DNA of 64,000 nucleotides from Cunninghamia lanceolata (Eukaryota > Streptophyta > Pinopsida > Cupressales > Cupressaceae): the NCBI GenBank assembly GCA_027924645.1, contig BSBN01001250.1, positions 20,310,001 through 20,374,000 of the forward strand. The letters run 5' to 3'. A program made the translations under genes and the position numbers. Positions 34,203 through 45,520 of this stretch are shown in pieces; position 1 is the first letter of the stretch, and every line of letters begins with the position of its first letter. The notes under the pieces were generated by a model. That model had not been told where the DNA came from, ran no database searches, and saw only the letters and a program-made list of their open reading frames with translations.

Positions 34203-35238
34203 GGGTAAATGCACAAAGATGAGTCCACTTAAGGTGGAAGTTTCAAAGTTAGAAAAAACCTGAAATCGGGTAAACCAAAATGAGATCTCACTTTTTATGA
34301 AACGAGATCCTATTTTGTAGAAATGAGATCCCGTTTCTAGAACGGGATCCCGTTTCATAAAATTTGAATTTTTGACCCAATTTATGCTATGGGTTTTGGG
34401 TTGGAAAAAAGGATTGGGAACCCAACCCTTGGCTTAACCTAGTTTGACCTACAAGTTGAAGATCTTGTCAATGTCACAACAAAATAGTGACTTTGGGCAT
34501 ATGTCTGAAGGCCTTTTTTGTAGAATTTTTTGACGAAATTAAAACCCATTATATATGACAGTGTAGATTCCAAATATGTAATTTTTTTTACAATTGGATT
34601 ATTTTTTCTATTTTTCAATTAATTTATGATGAAACAGGTCCATAAACTTGAATTATCAGGGTTTTTTAGTATTTTAATAACTTTTTATTAGAATGATTTT
34701 TTATAAAAAAAATTGTACGAAAACATACTTCAGACAATTCTTTTCAATTTGAAAAAAGAATTTAAAAAATGATAAGTTTAGGTCATCTTATGCATGACGT
34801 ACACGACGATTTTTTAAAACACCAAAAATGGCTAATAAAAAATTAACAAAAAAAATTCAATAAAAAATTACAAAAAAATATGGAAAACGTGCTTCAGTGA
34901 GTTACAAATATTTTCCCAAAAGGATTTAGAAAAATATGATTATTTAGGTCAAAATATGGATGACGTACACGTGCATGGTAGAGTAAAAAAAAAAGTGACT
35001 TTTAAACAGTGGTTTTTAGAAACGCCTATTAAAAATCAATTTGTATCATCTGGGTATTAAAGAAATTACATATTTGGAAACTAGACTTCAAGTACTACAT
35101 TTCATATTTAGTGACTTTTTTCAAGATTCCGCCTTTAAGTGCTTCAAATTTTTAGGTCAAATGTGACAAATTCTAAAAATCAGGGAAAACACTTCCACTT
35201 TTTGGCCAAAAAGTGGACTCAACTTCTTGCACACACCC
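34203..35238. mobile_element. 1,036-bp terminal-inverted-repeat element with 4-bp duplication
   Basis: Ends are GGGT...ACCC. The left arm GGGTAAATGCACAAAGATGA and the reverse of the right arm GGGTGTGTGCAAGAAGTTGA continue together through GTCCACTT. ATAC flanks both sides (34199-34202 and 35239-35242), and removing one copy plus the element restores an uninterrupted gypsy reading frame, so the insertion is certain. A 20-bp perfect palindrome lies near the right end (35196-35215). No transposase ORF is present, so it is non-autonomous. Four-base duplications are uncommon among plant DNA transposons and I cannot name the superfamily. See 45888-46874 for a relative. Confidence 0.85.
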
Positions 35239-36556
35239 ATACAAAATAAGTTTACATAAACTCAACCTATCTCATGTCTCTGATTCAACTTACCTTGATT
35301 GTTCAAATATTTGCATGCTTGACGATTTGTATACAACACAAATTTCTTAGGAAATAGGTAACGTCTCCACTTCTTCAATCCTTGAATTATGACATAAAAT
35401 TCTTGGTCATATATTGAGTATCTTCTCCTTACATCATTCAATTTCTCACTACCTTATTGACTTGTATTGCCTCAAATACACTTCCACTTGCATCACAATC
35501 AACCTAAAATACCTTTTCAAAATTTGGCAATACAAATATTAATTGTTCTATCACCTTCTTCAATAGTTCAAAGCTTTTATTTGCTCATTATGTCCACTTG
35601 AATTATTTCTTTCTTCCTCTCATAATCTCAATTATTAGTTCATAAATACCACTAAAATTTCTAATGAATATTTTGTAGAAACAAGCTAGCCCGTGATAAC
35701 TTCTTACATTTCTAACACTCACTAGTGTAGGCCAATCAATGATTGCTTTCACCTTCTCTAGATCCATCTTCAATCCTTCTATTGCGATTACAAATTCTAG
35801 ATATACCAATTCTATCTTCATAAAACTACACTTCTTGACATCAATCAACAATTTTTCTTCTCTCAAACTCTACAATACTAATTTGAAATGCTCTAGGTGT
35901 TCCTCAATCTTATTGAAAACTAAAATATCATTCAAATAAATAATTACAAACTTACCTAAATATGACATAATATTTCATTCATCAACCACATAAATGTACT
36001 AGGTGCATTAGTCAATTCAAAAGGCATAACCAACCACTCATACAATGCTTGGTCTTGAATGCAACATTCTATTCATCCCCTTATTTGATTCTAATTTGAT
36101 GATAACCACTCTTGAAGGCTATTTTGGTAAAATACTTTCCACCACTCAAATAATCCATCAAATCATTCATTTTTGGCAATGGCAATCTATACTTAATTGG
36201 GATCTTATTTGTTACTCAAGTCTATACACAATCTATATTCACCTCATTTCTTCAATACATGCAAGTACTACACATGGAATTAAACTCTCTCTAATCGAGA
36301 CCTTCAACAATAATTTTTGGACTTTTCTATTCAACTCTTCATTCTTTGTTGGTGTCATTCTATGTGTAGCTTTATTCAAAAAACTTGCTCCTAGAATCAG
36401 ACCCATATGGTGATTGATACTTCTTATTTATGGTAGTCTATCTAGCATATTGTTTGATATTATATCACTATACTCTATTAGCAACTCCAAATTTTCCTTT
36501 TACAATACTTCTCCATTTGTGCCACCACATACTCTAGGAATCAATATAAAACACAA
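35239..36556 (-). pseudogene. pol: Gypsy reverse transcriptase and RNase H relic
   Basis: Minus strand, right to left: RT palm with [15 protein letters not shown] near 36120, the catalytic box at 35927-35938 read as YLND instead of YLDD, then the open thumb segment 35866-35603 (KKCSFMKIELVYLEFVI; RSYHGLACFYKIFIRNFSG), then RNase H fragments such as QGKLNQRHE near 35290. Many stops. The Asp-to-Asn change at the second catalytic position is a G-to-A change and would inactivate the enzyme. The gene is cut at 36557 by the copia insertion and resumes at 43474. Confidence 0.85.
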
Positions 36557-36561
36557 CTTCT

Positions 36562-37702
36562 TGTTGAGAATATGTGTCTCAAACTCACTAATAAAACCCT
36601 AGCTTAGTTGCCATCAGTATCTAACTTTCATGGTTGCATTCAGGTCCTTACTGTAGACTCACATGGTACATATAAGAGAGGTGTGGGCTGGCGGCATTTA
36701 CCGCCATTCCGCAGGATTCCAGAAAATAACCTGCGGTAGTGCGGTGTTTACCGCCACCCCGTAGTTGTTTAGAAATTAATTGGTGGTAGTGCAAGAGTTA
36801 CCCTGCCACCTCGTGACGGTGACTAGAGTGGCTGGTGGGTGTGCGGCTTATACCGCCACCTCACGATAGTTCATAAAATTACCTGCAGCAATGTGGTATA
36901 CCCCGCGGCCGCGTGATGGTTAGTAAATAGGCTTGCGGTGGTACGATGTATATCCCGCTGTCCCACGATGGTTTGTTGGTGGTGTTTGAGGTATGTCGGT
37001 AGTTTGCAAAGCGTCATCGGTGGGACTTCATGGTATCGGAAGGAGCTACTACTTGGTCTCCTCAGTAGTAATAAATAGACAAGTTAGATGGTGATATGTG
37101 ACATGGAGTTGTTAGTTGATTGCACATCGTTGTTGTGAATCAACGTGTTTATTGGCTTGATGATTCCAACCTAAAGGCAATAGTTGAATTCCTAGATAAC
37201 CATGTAACTGCTTGTGATATCTCTTTGCTTATTGGTCAATGAGGCAGTACTACGACAATGTAGGTTAAGCTGACCTAAAGGGGAAGATAACTATATAGAG
37301 AAGTTTGTAATGTAAAGAAGCAGTTGTATTGAATACAATAATGCAGTGTATTGCATTGTAACAGATGGATTGACAGTTGGTTGAAGGGCGGTTGGTTTAA
37401 GATCAGGGTGAATGTAATGTTGTTGTTTTGATTTTGTGAATCGACACTTATAAGAGCATAGCTCTGTAACTTGTATGTAATTGTTATTTTATTGTAATAC
37501 AAGTGATCTCTGCTTTGGTGTGTTGGTTTTTTCCCGAGAGGGTTTTCCCACATAAAATCAGGTGTTCATTCTTTATTGTCTCTTATGTTATTCTTGTGCA
37601 TCTTAAATGAACTGTAATTGTAAATTTTTAAGTGGTTTAGTTGCTTCTCTCTCCTAAAGATTAGCGTTAGGAAGGTGTATTCCGTACTTTTCTTTCCTTA
37701 CA
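36562..37702 (+). repeat. 5' LTR of the copia element
   Basis: 1,141 bp, matching 42325-43468. The right-hand part carries AACTGTAATTG and ends TTTCCTTACA. Confidence 0.94.
36686..36978 (+). repeat. ~50-bp GC-rich tandem units in the copia LTR
   Basis: About six imperfect units built on GCGGTAGTGCGGTGTTTACC then GCCACCCCGTGATGG. They stand out from the AT-rich background. The same array is in the other LTR at about 42450-42740. The position is U3, so an enhancer role is plausible. Confidence 0.75.
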
Positions 37703-37704
37703 AG

Positions 37705-37716
37705 TGGTATCAGAGC
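37705..37716 (+). other. Primer-binding site of the copia element
   Basis: TGGTATCAGAGC, two bases after the LTR; initiator-Met type. Confidence 0.93.
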
Positions 37717-37822
37717 TTGGCCAACTTTGTTGTCCTTGTGGGTAAGATGGGTTTTTTGTGCTGATCTTGTTGAGTGGGAGTTTTGCAGAGAAATCTGTTT
37801 ATAAACTTATTGCGGATTTAAG

Positions 37823-38610
37823 ATGGCAAGCACATCTGGAAGGATAGAAATTGAGAAGTTCAACAGTGGCAATTTTGAATTGTGGAAACTCAAAATGGAA
37901 GATTTACTCGTGGATCATGAGTTATGGGATGAGTACCTCTAACAAACCATCAACAATCTCACAAGATGAATGGGATGCAATGGATTGGAAGGACAAGGGT
38001 TTGATCAAACTGTGCTTGGCTGATTTAGTTCTCCTGAATGTCCATGAAGAGAAGATTGCAAAACTTCTATGGAAGAATCTTGGTGACATTTATCAGAGGA
38101 AATCTCTGGTAAATAAGCTATTCCTGAGGAAGAAGCTATACTCTTTGAAAATGGAGGAAGGAGCATCTATTCCAGATCATTTGAATGTGTTTAACATGAT
38201 CATTGCTCAACTGACATCTGTGGGTGTGAAGATAGAAGATGAGGATAGTTGCATGCTCGTGTTGTGTTTGTTTCATGACACATGGAATCACTTGGTAATG
38301 GCTATTGGGAGTACAACAACCACTTTCAAGATGGATGATGTGGTTCCTTTACTGCTATCAAAGGAAATGCGGAGGAAATCTTCTAAGATGGCTAAGGAGG
38401 CCCTTGCTATTCGAGGCAGAACAAAGGAGAAAGGCAAGAAGAAAGACAAGAAGTCTAGATCCAAGTCAGAGGGGAGATCAAAGTCTCCTAGTAAAAAGTC
38501 CAAGGTGAAGTGCTAGAATTGTGGGCAAACTAGACACATCCAAAGAGAATGCAAAGAAGAGAAGAAGAAGAAAAAGAAGAACAATTCTTCTGATAATGAA
38601 TCTTCTCAGA
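37823..38610 (+). pseudogene. gag: Copia Gag remnant
   Basis: ATG 37823 gives MASTSGRIEIEKFNSGNFEL then WKLKMEDLLVDHELW, a typical copia Gag start. A frameshift near 37925 moves to the frame that stays open to 38516, with WKDKGLIKLCLADLVLLNVH, LVNKLFLRKKLYSLKMEEGA and a Lys/Arg/Ser-rich tail. The zinc knuckle then reads C-stop-NCGQTRHIQREC: its Trp codon is now TAG and the Gly before His is Arg, both G-to-A type changes. Binds and packages element RNA. Confidence 0.88.
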
Positions 38611-39480
38611 GTGATGCAGATACCTTCATTGCAACCTTGGCGACTCAAGCATAAGATGATGTTTGGCTGATTGACTCAGGTGCATCCTTTCACATGACCT
38701 CTCATAGAGATTGGTTCTTAAAGTATGAAAAGTATGCTAGTGGAAGGGTGTATCTAGGTGACAATTCTCACCTAGAAATTGTTGGTCGTGGAAGAGTCAG
38801 AATTCAGTTTCTTGATGGAAGAGTGAAGGGAATCGATGGTGTGATACATATACCAGGTTTGGCTTGAAATTTACTTTCTATAAGTAAGCTTAATGATGCT
38901 AGTGTACAAGTCTCTTTCTCGAATGGTATTTGTAGAATGACTAGAGGCTCTATGGTGCTGGCTAAGGGTGCACGAATTAGCACTCTGTATAAGCTGGATG
39001 CACATGCAGTTCAATGTAATAGTGCTTCTGCAAAGTCAAGTAAATCTAATCATTTAGACAAGAAGGATGTTGTTTCTGTGGGTGCTAATTCTTTGGAGAT
39101 GAGGCTCCCAGCAGAGAAGACTATGTTGTGGCATCAAAGACTCGACCACATTGGTGAAAAAAGGCTTAAAATCCTTGAAAAATAAAAATATGGCTGAAGG
39201 GCTTGATGATTGTAATCTTGAGTTTGATTTTTGCAAACATTGCATATATGGAAAGCAACACCATGTTTGTTTTTATTCTAGTCCTCATAAATCTTCTGGA
39301 ATTCTAGATTATATTCATTTTGATGTATTTGGTCTAGTTAATGTTCCTTCATTATTGAAATCCGTGTATTTTGTTTCATTCATAGATGATTATTCGAGGA
39401 CATTTGTTTATTTTCTCATAAGTAAAATTGAAGTTTTCAGTCAGTTTAAGGAGTTTAAAACCTTGGTAGAAAATTAGACT
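38611..39480 (+). pseudogene. pol: Copia protease and integrase N terminus
   Basis: Protease motif DVWLIDSGASFHMTSHRDWF near 38660-38715, preceded by a stop in place of a codon in the linker, with LDGRVKGIDGVIHIPGLA following. The GAG-pre-integrase sequence LWHQRLDHIGEKRLKIL is at 39126-39180. A frameshift follows, then the integrase core start FIDDYSRTFVYFLISKIEVF near 39390, keeping the first catalytic Asp. Two stops and one frameshift interrupt it. Confidence 0.88.
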
Positions 39481-40151
39481 AGTAGAAAAATTAAGTCTTT
39501 AAGGATGAATAATGGTGGTGAGTTTTGTTCTGCAGACTTTGATAAGTTTTGCAAGGATCATGAAATTAAAAGACATAGGACAACTCCTTATGCTCCATAG
39601 CAGAATGGAGTTGCAGAAAGGATGAATAGAATGCTGATGGAAAGGGAAAGAAGTATACTGAGTAGTGTTGGTCTGGAATAGAAGTTATGGGTTGAGGCTG
39701 TAGCTACAACATGTTACTTGATTAATCGATCTCCCACTTTAGCGCTCGTGGATAAGACACCTATGGACGCGTGGTCTGGTAAGAAGCCCTCTTTGAGACA
39801 CATTAGAGTCTTTGGCTATGAGGCATATGCTTATGTGCCTAGTGGTAAAAGATCTAAATTGGAAAACAAGGTTGTAAAATGTATATTCATTGGTTATGGA
39901 ATTGGTGTGAAAGGGTAAAAGCTTTGGAACCTAGTTTCAGAGAAGGTGTTGTATAGTAGAAGTGTGATCTTCTATGAGTTGAAACCTTCTACAATTGATC
40001 TGCAGCCAGAGGTGAAAGAAGCAGAAAAGGAGGTAGTTGAAATTCCTTTTACTCTAGATAAGGATGAACTACATACTCCTAGTGGACCTGTTAGTGAGGA
40101 GATCTCAAGCAGCTCTATTCTGAACAGGATGAAGAACCTCAATCTCAGCTA
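39481..40151 (+). pseudogene. pol: Copia integrase core and C terminus
   Basis: Continues after a TAG: RMNNGGEFCSADFDKFC, in which the usual Asp of the SDNGGEF motif is Asn, then HEIKRHRTTPYAP-stop-QNGVAERMNR with the catalytic Glu retained. LINRSPTLALVDKTPMDAW and IRVFGYEAYAYVPSGKRSKL form the C-terminal domain. A final frameshift at about 40140 leads into RT. Inserts the cDNA into the genome. Confidence 0.88.
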
Positions 40152-41231
40152 GTGAGGAGGTCTACATGTGAGAAGCGGCAACCTAAAAGGTTTGGGTATT
40201 CTATGTTGGATTCCATTTGTGCCTATGCTTTGATTGCTAACACTGATGAGCCTAGGACTATTAGAGAGGCTATGGGTATGTTTGATTCAAATTCTTGGTT
40301 GGAAGCCATGAATGAGGAAATGGCGTCATTGAAGAAGAATGAAACATGGGATCTGGTACCTTTGCCTAAAGGTCAAAAGCCTGTTGGATGTAAATGGGTG
40401 TTTAAAAAGAAGATTGGTCTTGATGGCAGTGTTGAAAAGCATAAAGCAAGGTTGGTCGTGAAAGGATATTCCCAGGTGGAGGGGATTGACTATGGAGAAA
40501 TATTTTCTTTTCTAGCTAAGCTGATGTCTATCAAATTTCTGTTGTCACTTGCTGCAACGTATGACTTAGAAATTGAGCAGATGGATGTGAAGACATCGTT
40601 TCTTCATGGAGATTTGGAGGAAGAAATTTATATTTCCCAGCCAGAGCACTTTGTTGAAAAAGGTAAGGAAAACCTAGTTTGTAAATTAAAGAAATCTCTG
40701 TATGGTTTGAAACAGTCGCCTAGAATGTGGTACCAAAATTTTGATACCTATGTGTTGTCTTTGGGGTTTTTGAGATCAAAGTCTAATCATTGTGTTTATT
40801 TTAAAACTGAAAATGGTCATCTTCTTATTATTTCTCTGTATGTGGATGATATGTTATTCATTGGGAATAGTAAGAGTATGATTTTTGAGTTAAAATCTCA
40901 ATTGTCAGCACAATTTGAAATGAAAGATTTAGGTGCAACAAGGTATATTCTGGGGATGAAAATCAAAAGGGATAGAGGAAATAGAAAAATTTCACTTAGC
41001 CAGAGCAAGTATATAAATACTGTCCTAGAGAGGTTTAATATGACACATTGCAAGCAGTTAGTTGTTCCTGTGTTGCGGGGAATGAAACTCTCTGTTAAAG
41101 ATTGTCCAAAATCTCCTACTGAGATGGAGGACATGACCAGGGTGCCTTATGCAAGTGCAGTTGGTAGTTTAATGTATGCAATGGTCCGTACCAGGCTAGA
41201 CATTGCCCAAGCAATGGGAGTGCTTACTTAG
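40152..41231 (+). pseudogene. pol: Copia reverse transcriptase (open for 359 codons)
   Basis: The best preserved gene in the window's copia family. KWVFKKKIGLDGSVEKHKAR, LVVKGYSQVEGIDYGEIFS, EQMDVKTSFLHGDLEEEIYI and LKKSLYGLKQSPRMWYQNFD are all present, as is the catalytic YVDD at 40839-40850. The end reads VPYASAVGSLMYAMVRTRLD then a TAG at 41229, where copia RT normally continues into RNase H. The start given is only the first ATG; the true product is a polyprotein. Confidence 0.92.
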
Positions 41232-41234
41232 TTT

Positions 41235-42262
41235 ATGGCTAATCTAGGAAGGCCGCATTGGGATGCTGTAAAAAGAGTTTTCAGCTATTTGAAGGGTACT
41301 TTGAATATGCCTTGTGTTATCATGGTTACTCTACTAGATCTTAGAGTTCAGTTAGCATTCGTGGATATGTGGATTCTGATTGGGCAGGGGACATTGACAA
41401 CAAAAGTGTTAGGGTTAGCTGGCAGAAGATATCAATTAAATGCAAATAAAGATTAAATAGAGGAATGGAAATACACAAAAATAATAACAGGGAGAGACAA
41501 GTTTTAACGTGGTTCACCCAAACTCGGCTACATCCACCAAACAGAGAGTCCAATATTATTATTCAGTAAATCAAACTGATTACAACTAGAAATCCCTGCA
41601 AATTAATACTGCTGCAAATGCTACAATACAACATCAACGGAAACCCTAACCCTTAGCCTCTTTTATCAAGCCTTATGTCAGTTACAAAAATAGGGTTTTT
41701 TTATGTTAGCTAATATAAAAATAACTCTTGATGCCTTTATAAAATAATAGGCAATTTTTGCTTCAGGGGCGCAAATAATTTGGGGGGAAATCACGCCGAT
41801 AAAGTGGGGAAAATTTAACCTCTTAGTCTAATTAGGCTCCATATAACAACAAGAAGATCCACCAATGGATATGTATTCACATTGTTTGGTGGTGCAGTTA
41901 GTTGGATGAGCAAGTGGTAGGCTGTAGTTGCTTTATCTACTACTAAGGTGGAGTACATGGCAGCAACTCACGCCTACAAGGAAACCATTTGGCTTAGAAG
42001 GTAGTGTTCTGATATTGGGTTTGATACAGGGTAGATTACTATCTATTGTGACAGTCAAAGTGCTATTTGTTTGGCAAAAAATCCAACTTTCCATGCCAGG
42101 ATGAAACATATTTACGTGCAGTACCACTTTGTGATATGGTGGAGGATGGAAAGGTTAGTCTGGAAAAAGTTGATACTCTAGCAAATGTTGCTGATGCATT
42201 GATGAAGCCTGTGAGCACGGATAAGCTCAAATAGTGTACTAGTTTGATGGGCCTTGGCGCCT
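41235..42262 (+). pseudogene. pol: Copia RNase H, interrupted by a solo LTR
   Basis: MANLGRPHWDAVKRVFSYLK begins the domain, followed by a frameshift and readings such as GYVDSDWAGDIDN. The solo LTR 41407-41848 sits here, and the gene resumes with STNGYVFTLFGGAVSWMSKW, TTKVEYMAATHAYKE and CDSQSAICLAKNPTFHAR. The end near 42262 is just before the polypurine tract. Degrades the RNA strand of the cDNA hybrid. Confidence 0.87.
41407..41848. mobile_element. 442-bp solo LTR in the copia RNase H
   Basis: Starts TGTTAGGG and ends ATATAACA (TGTTA/TAACA inverted ends) and interrupts the RNase H reading exactly between GACAAC and the ACCAATGGATAT continuation. It contains ACGTGGTTCACCCAAACTCGG, a phrase common in plant copia LTRs, and no coding sequence. 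Flanks ACAAAAG and ACAAG look like a 5-bp duplication (ACAAG) with two extra As on the left. Confidence 0.7.
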
Positions 42263-42312
42263 AGAATGTTCAGTGACTTCAAGCATTGGAAAGGGTTTAG
42301 TGAGTTCTTCGT

Positions 42313-42324
42313 CAAGTGGGAGAA
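42313..42324 (+). other. Polypurine tract of the copia element
   Basis: CAAGTGGGAGAA directly before the LTR start TGTTGAGAATG; canonical copia PPT. Confidence 0.9.
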
Positions 42325-43468
42325 TGTTGAGAATGTGTGTCTCAAATTCACTGATAAAACCCTAGCTCATTTTTCATCAGTCTCTGACTTTCATGGTTGA
42401 ATTCAGGTCCTTACCGCAGTCCCACAGGGTGTAGATAAGAGAGGTGCAGGATGGTGGCATTTACTGCCATCCCGCGAGACTCTAAAAATTGACTTGTGGT
42501 AGTGCGGTGTTTACCACCACCTCGTAGCTGTTTGGAAATTAACTGGCAGTAGAGCAAGAGTTACCCTACCACCCCGTGAGGGTGATTGGAGTGGCTAGCA
42601 GGTGTGTGGGTTATACCGCCACCCCGTGACAATCCATAAAATTTCTTGCGGCAATGCAGTATACTCTATGGCCCCGTGATGGTTAGTAAACAGGCTTGCG
42701 ATGGTGCGGTGTATATCCCACCATCCCGCGATGGTCTGTTGGTGGTGTTTGTGGTATGGCGGTAGTTTGCAAAGTGTCGTCGATGGGACTTCATGGTATT
42801 GGAAGGAGTTCCTACTTGGTCTCCTTGGTGGTAATAAACAAACAAGTTAGATGGCGATATGTGGCATGGAACTATTAGTTGATTGCACATCGTTGTTGTG
42901 AATCAACGTGTTTATTGGCTTGATGATTTCAACCTGAAGGGAATAGTTGATTTCCCTGATAACCATGTAACTATCTGCGATATCTCTTTTCTTATTAGTC
43001 GACGAGGCAATACTACGATAATGTAGGTTAAGCTGACCTGAAGGGGAAGATAAATATATAGAGAAGTCTGTAATGTAAAGAAGCAGTTATATTGAATACG
43101 ATAATGCAATGTATTGCATTGTAACAGATGGATTGACTATGGGTCGAAGGGCGGTTGGTTTAAGATTAGGGTGAATGTAATGTTACTATTTTGATTATGT
43201 GAATCAACACCTATAAGAGCATAGCTCTGTAACTTGTATGTAATTGTTATTTTACTGTAATACAAGTGATCTCTGCTTTGGTGTGTGGGTTTTCTCTCGA
43301 GAGGGTTTTCCCAGTAAATTATGGTGTTCGTTCTTTATTGTCTATTCTATTATTCTTGTTTGTGCATCTTAAATGAACTGTAATTGCAAAGTTTTAAGTG
43401 GTTTAGTTTCTTCTCTCTCTTAAAGATTAGCATTAGGAAGGCATATTCCACACTTTTCTTTCCTTACA
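42325..43468 (+). repeat. 3' LTR of the copia element
   Basis: Pairs with 36562-37702, including the GC-rich ~50-bp units and the terminal TTTCCTTACA, then the CTTCT duplication. Confidence 0.94.
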
Positions 43469-43473
43469 CTTCT

Positions 43474-44020
43474 CAGGTCTAAGACCATATAATAAATTCC
43501 TACCATCCAACAAGCAAATTCTAGCATTGCTAGAAACTTATTTTTCTCTGTGCTTTACTAGAACTAAAGTATGCTTCTTACCATTCTTCACTACAATATA
43601 TGTATTTTCTCTCACATCATGTTTATCTTTTCCATTATACTACCATGGTCTTGCCAATAACAAATGATATACATTCATTGGCATATCATCTCATGTAATT
43701 TCATCATAATGTGTTCCTATCTTGAACTTTACCAAACATTGTTCACTAACCAGCACCTTATGTTTTATTTGTAACCATGAAATCCTATAGGGCTTGGATT
43801 TTCTAGCCTTTTCAATTTTAATTATCAACCATCTCCTTTGATACTAAATTATTTGTACTGCCACTATCTATTATAACATTTCAAAACAAGTAGAACCCTC
43901 TTTGATATCTTCTTCCCAATACGTAGTGTTGAAAGATATCACTCTCAATCACTAGTGTCCTTCCTTTGTATTTCAAACCATTCTCTTCTACCATTTTAGA
44001 TAGTCATCACTGAAGGGTCC
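43474..44020 (-). pseudogene. pol: Gypsy protease relic, right part of the split element
   Basis: Minus strand shows IIDSGSTNNLVSKEM (protease DSG motif, about 43875-43835), then KHKVLVSEQCLVKF, DDMPMNVYHLLLARPW and NTYIVVKNGKKH, the same order as in the chromovirus at 24147-24683. Stops and frameshifts are common. Together with 34098-34202 and 35239-36556 this is one minus-strand gypsy element; its gag and a clear 5' LTR were not found. Confidence 0.8.
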
Positions 44021-44943
44021 AATTTAAAGGATTATCCAACGATGCAACCAAATACATAAACATAGTATACATTCAATAAACACAATAAATAGCAATATGG
44101 TCTTTATTGATTGATAGTCATGAAATTATATCACAATCTACCACAAAGGCTTGCAATATGAGGCCTTAGCCTTCAATTATATGTGGGCACAATCAATGTT
44201 CAAATTACAACCTTCATAATTGATATGCAATACAATACTCTCCAATATGCTACCAAACTCTAAAAAAATCAATTTGTGAGCTAGGGTAAGCTCTCTACCA
44301 CCAACTTTCAACTAACTTTCTTTCAAATGATTATGAATGATGTTTATATATAGTATTTCGTAGCATCTAGAATGATTTGCATCAACTACAAGGTGGTATA
44401 AAGCTTGAAGCAAATTGAAACTTGTAACCATAAAACATTTAGAAGTGAACCTTCTAGAACAAATATGGTAAATGATATGCAATGAATCTCAATGTAGCTC
44501 ATACCAAAAACCTCCTTGGGACCAATGAGCTTGGAAATGTATTCAAATATCGACACAAAACTTTAGTGTTTGTTGGATACTCAAATAGGTATTCCTCAAG
44601 GATTTAAACGAATCATAAATTTTGACCAATGACTAGTTTTGAGAAGCCAACTTACTTTAGTGTAGAATGATCTACCTTGAAGCTTTGATATGAATTTAGA
44701 CCTCCACAAATTATTTGTTGTAATTTGTGTCACTTTGCAATATCACTTAGTAAATTTGAATATGAACTCTAATGTTCTTGAAATGAGTATGGAACCTAAA
44801 TATGCCTATGTTGGGAACCATACTTTACGGTGAGAGTACAATAACTGGAGCTTATTAAAACCTACAAAAAAATAAACAACATGAAAGAAAATATTTTTGA
44901 TTGACGCAAAATCGCTCTTACACCCTAGACGCTCCTACATCAT
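44021..44943 (-). repeat. LTR-like sequence
   Basis: Non-coding. Its last ~170 bp (44771-44943, ending CGCTCCTACATCA) match 52976-53149. The terminus resembles the CTCCTGCATCA ends of other LTRs here. It may be the 5' LTR of the minus-strand gypsy relic, but no primer-binding site is visible at its left side. Confidence 0.5.
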
Positions 44944-44999
44944 GCATATGTATTAACTCTCTAGATATGTAACTATTCATAGAAAGGGATAAACTCTCT

Positions 45000-45520
45000 A
45001 GATTTGAAAGGCATGAATCCACCTATTTGATGTACACGATCAAATTTTCTCATACAAATCCAAGTTCCAACAAAAATGTATCAAACTTTTGGTACCATAT
45101 CCTTAGTGATTGATTTAGACTATAAACAAAATTCTTCAACATACAAACCATGTCCCCATTTTCTTTTACTATATATTTGTTGGCTTAACATACATTTATT
45201 CTTCAAGATCCCTATGTAAAAATGTTATCTTCACATTAATCTATCCTACTTCAAATTCAAAAGCAACAATAATAGTAAAAAAATAATCAAATAGAAGTTA
45301 ACTTAGTGACATGAGAGAAAATGTCACCAAAGTCAATTCCCTCAACTTGGAAATATCCCTTCACCATCAAGCACATGTCATATTTCTCATATTTACCTTA
45401 CGCATTAAACTTCTTGAACACCCATTTGCAACCAACAAGTTTTCATCTAGAAAGTAACTTGGTTAAATCTCATCTCATATTTTTGTGCAAGAGCTCAGTT
45501 TTACTCTTCTTCTAGGGTCA
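45000..45520 (-). pseudogene. pol: Copia reverse transcriptase relic
   Basis: Minus strand, with frameshifts, gives WVFKKFNA, LMVKGYFQVEGIDFGDIFSH, a KITFLHGDLE segment, then VCMLKNFVYSLNQSLRIWYQ and KFDTFLLELGF. These line up with KWVFKKK, VKGYSQVEGIDYGEIFS and LKKSLYGLKQSPRMWYQ in the copia RT at 40152. Only the N-terminal half of RT is present; no YVDD was found. An old, truncated copy unrelated in orientation to the element at 36562. Confidence 0.75.

Larger units (their letters stand above)
36562..43468 (+). mobile_element. Full-length Ty1/copia element, decayed
   Basis: LTRs 36562-37702 and 42325-43468, TGTTG...TTACA, with CTTCT duplicated at 36557-36561 and 43469-43473. PBS at 37705 and PPT at 42313 are in place. 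Internal order is gag, protease, integrase, RT, RNase H, which defines Ty1/copia. Each gene has a few stops or frameshifts; RT is open for 359 codons, so decay is moderate. It lies inside the minus-strand gypsy relic, and is itself interrupted by a solo LTR at 41407-41848. Confidence 0.95.

Noticed and set aside
36045..36413. Plus-strand 122-codon ORF with hydrophobic segments
   Set aside because: It is antisense to the gypsy RT relic, whose minus-strand motifs are recognisable.
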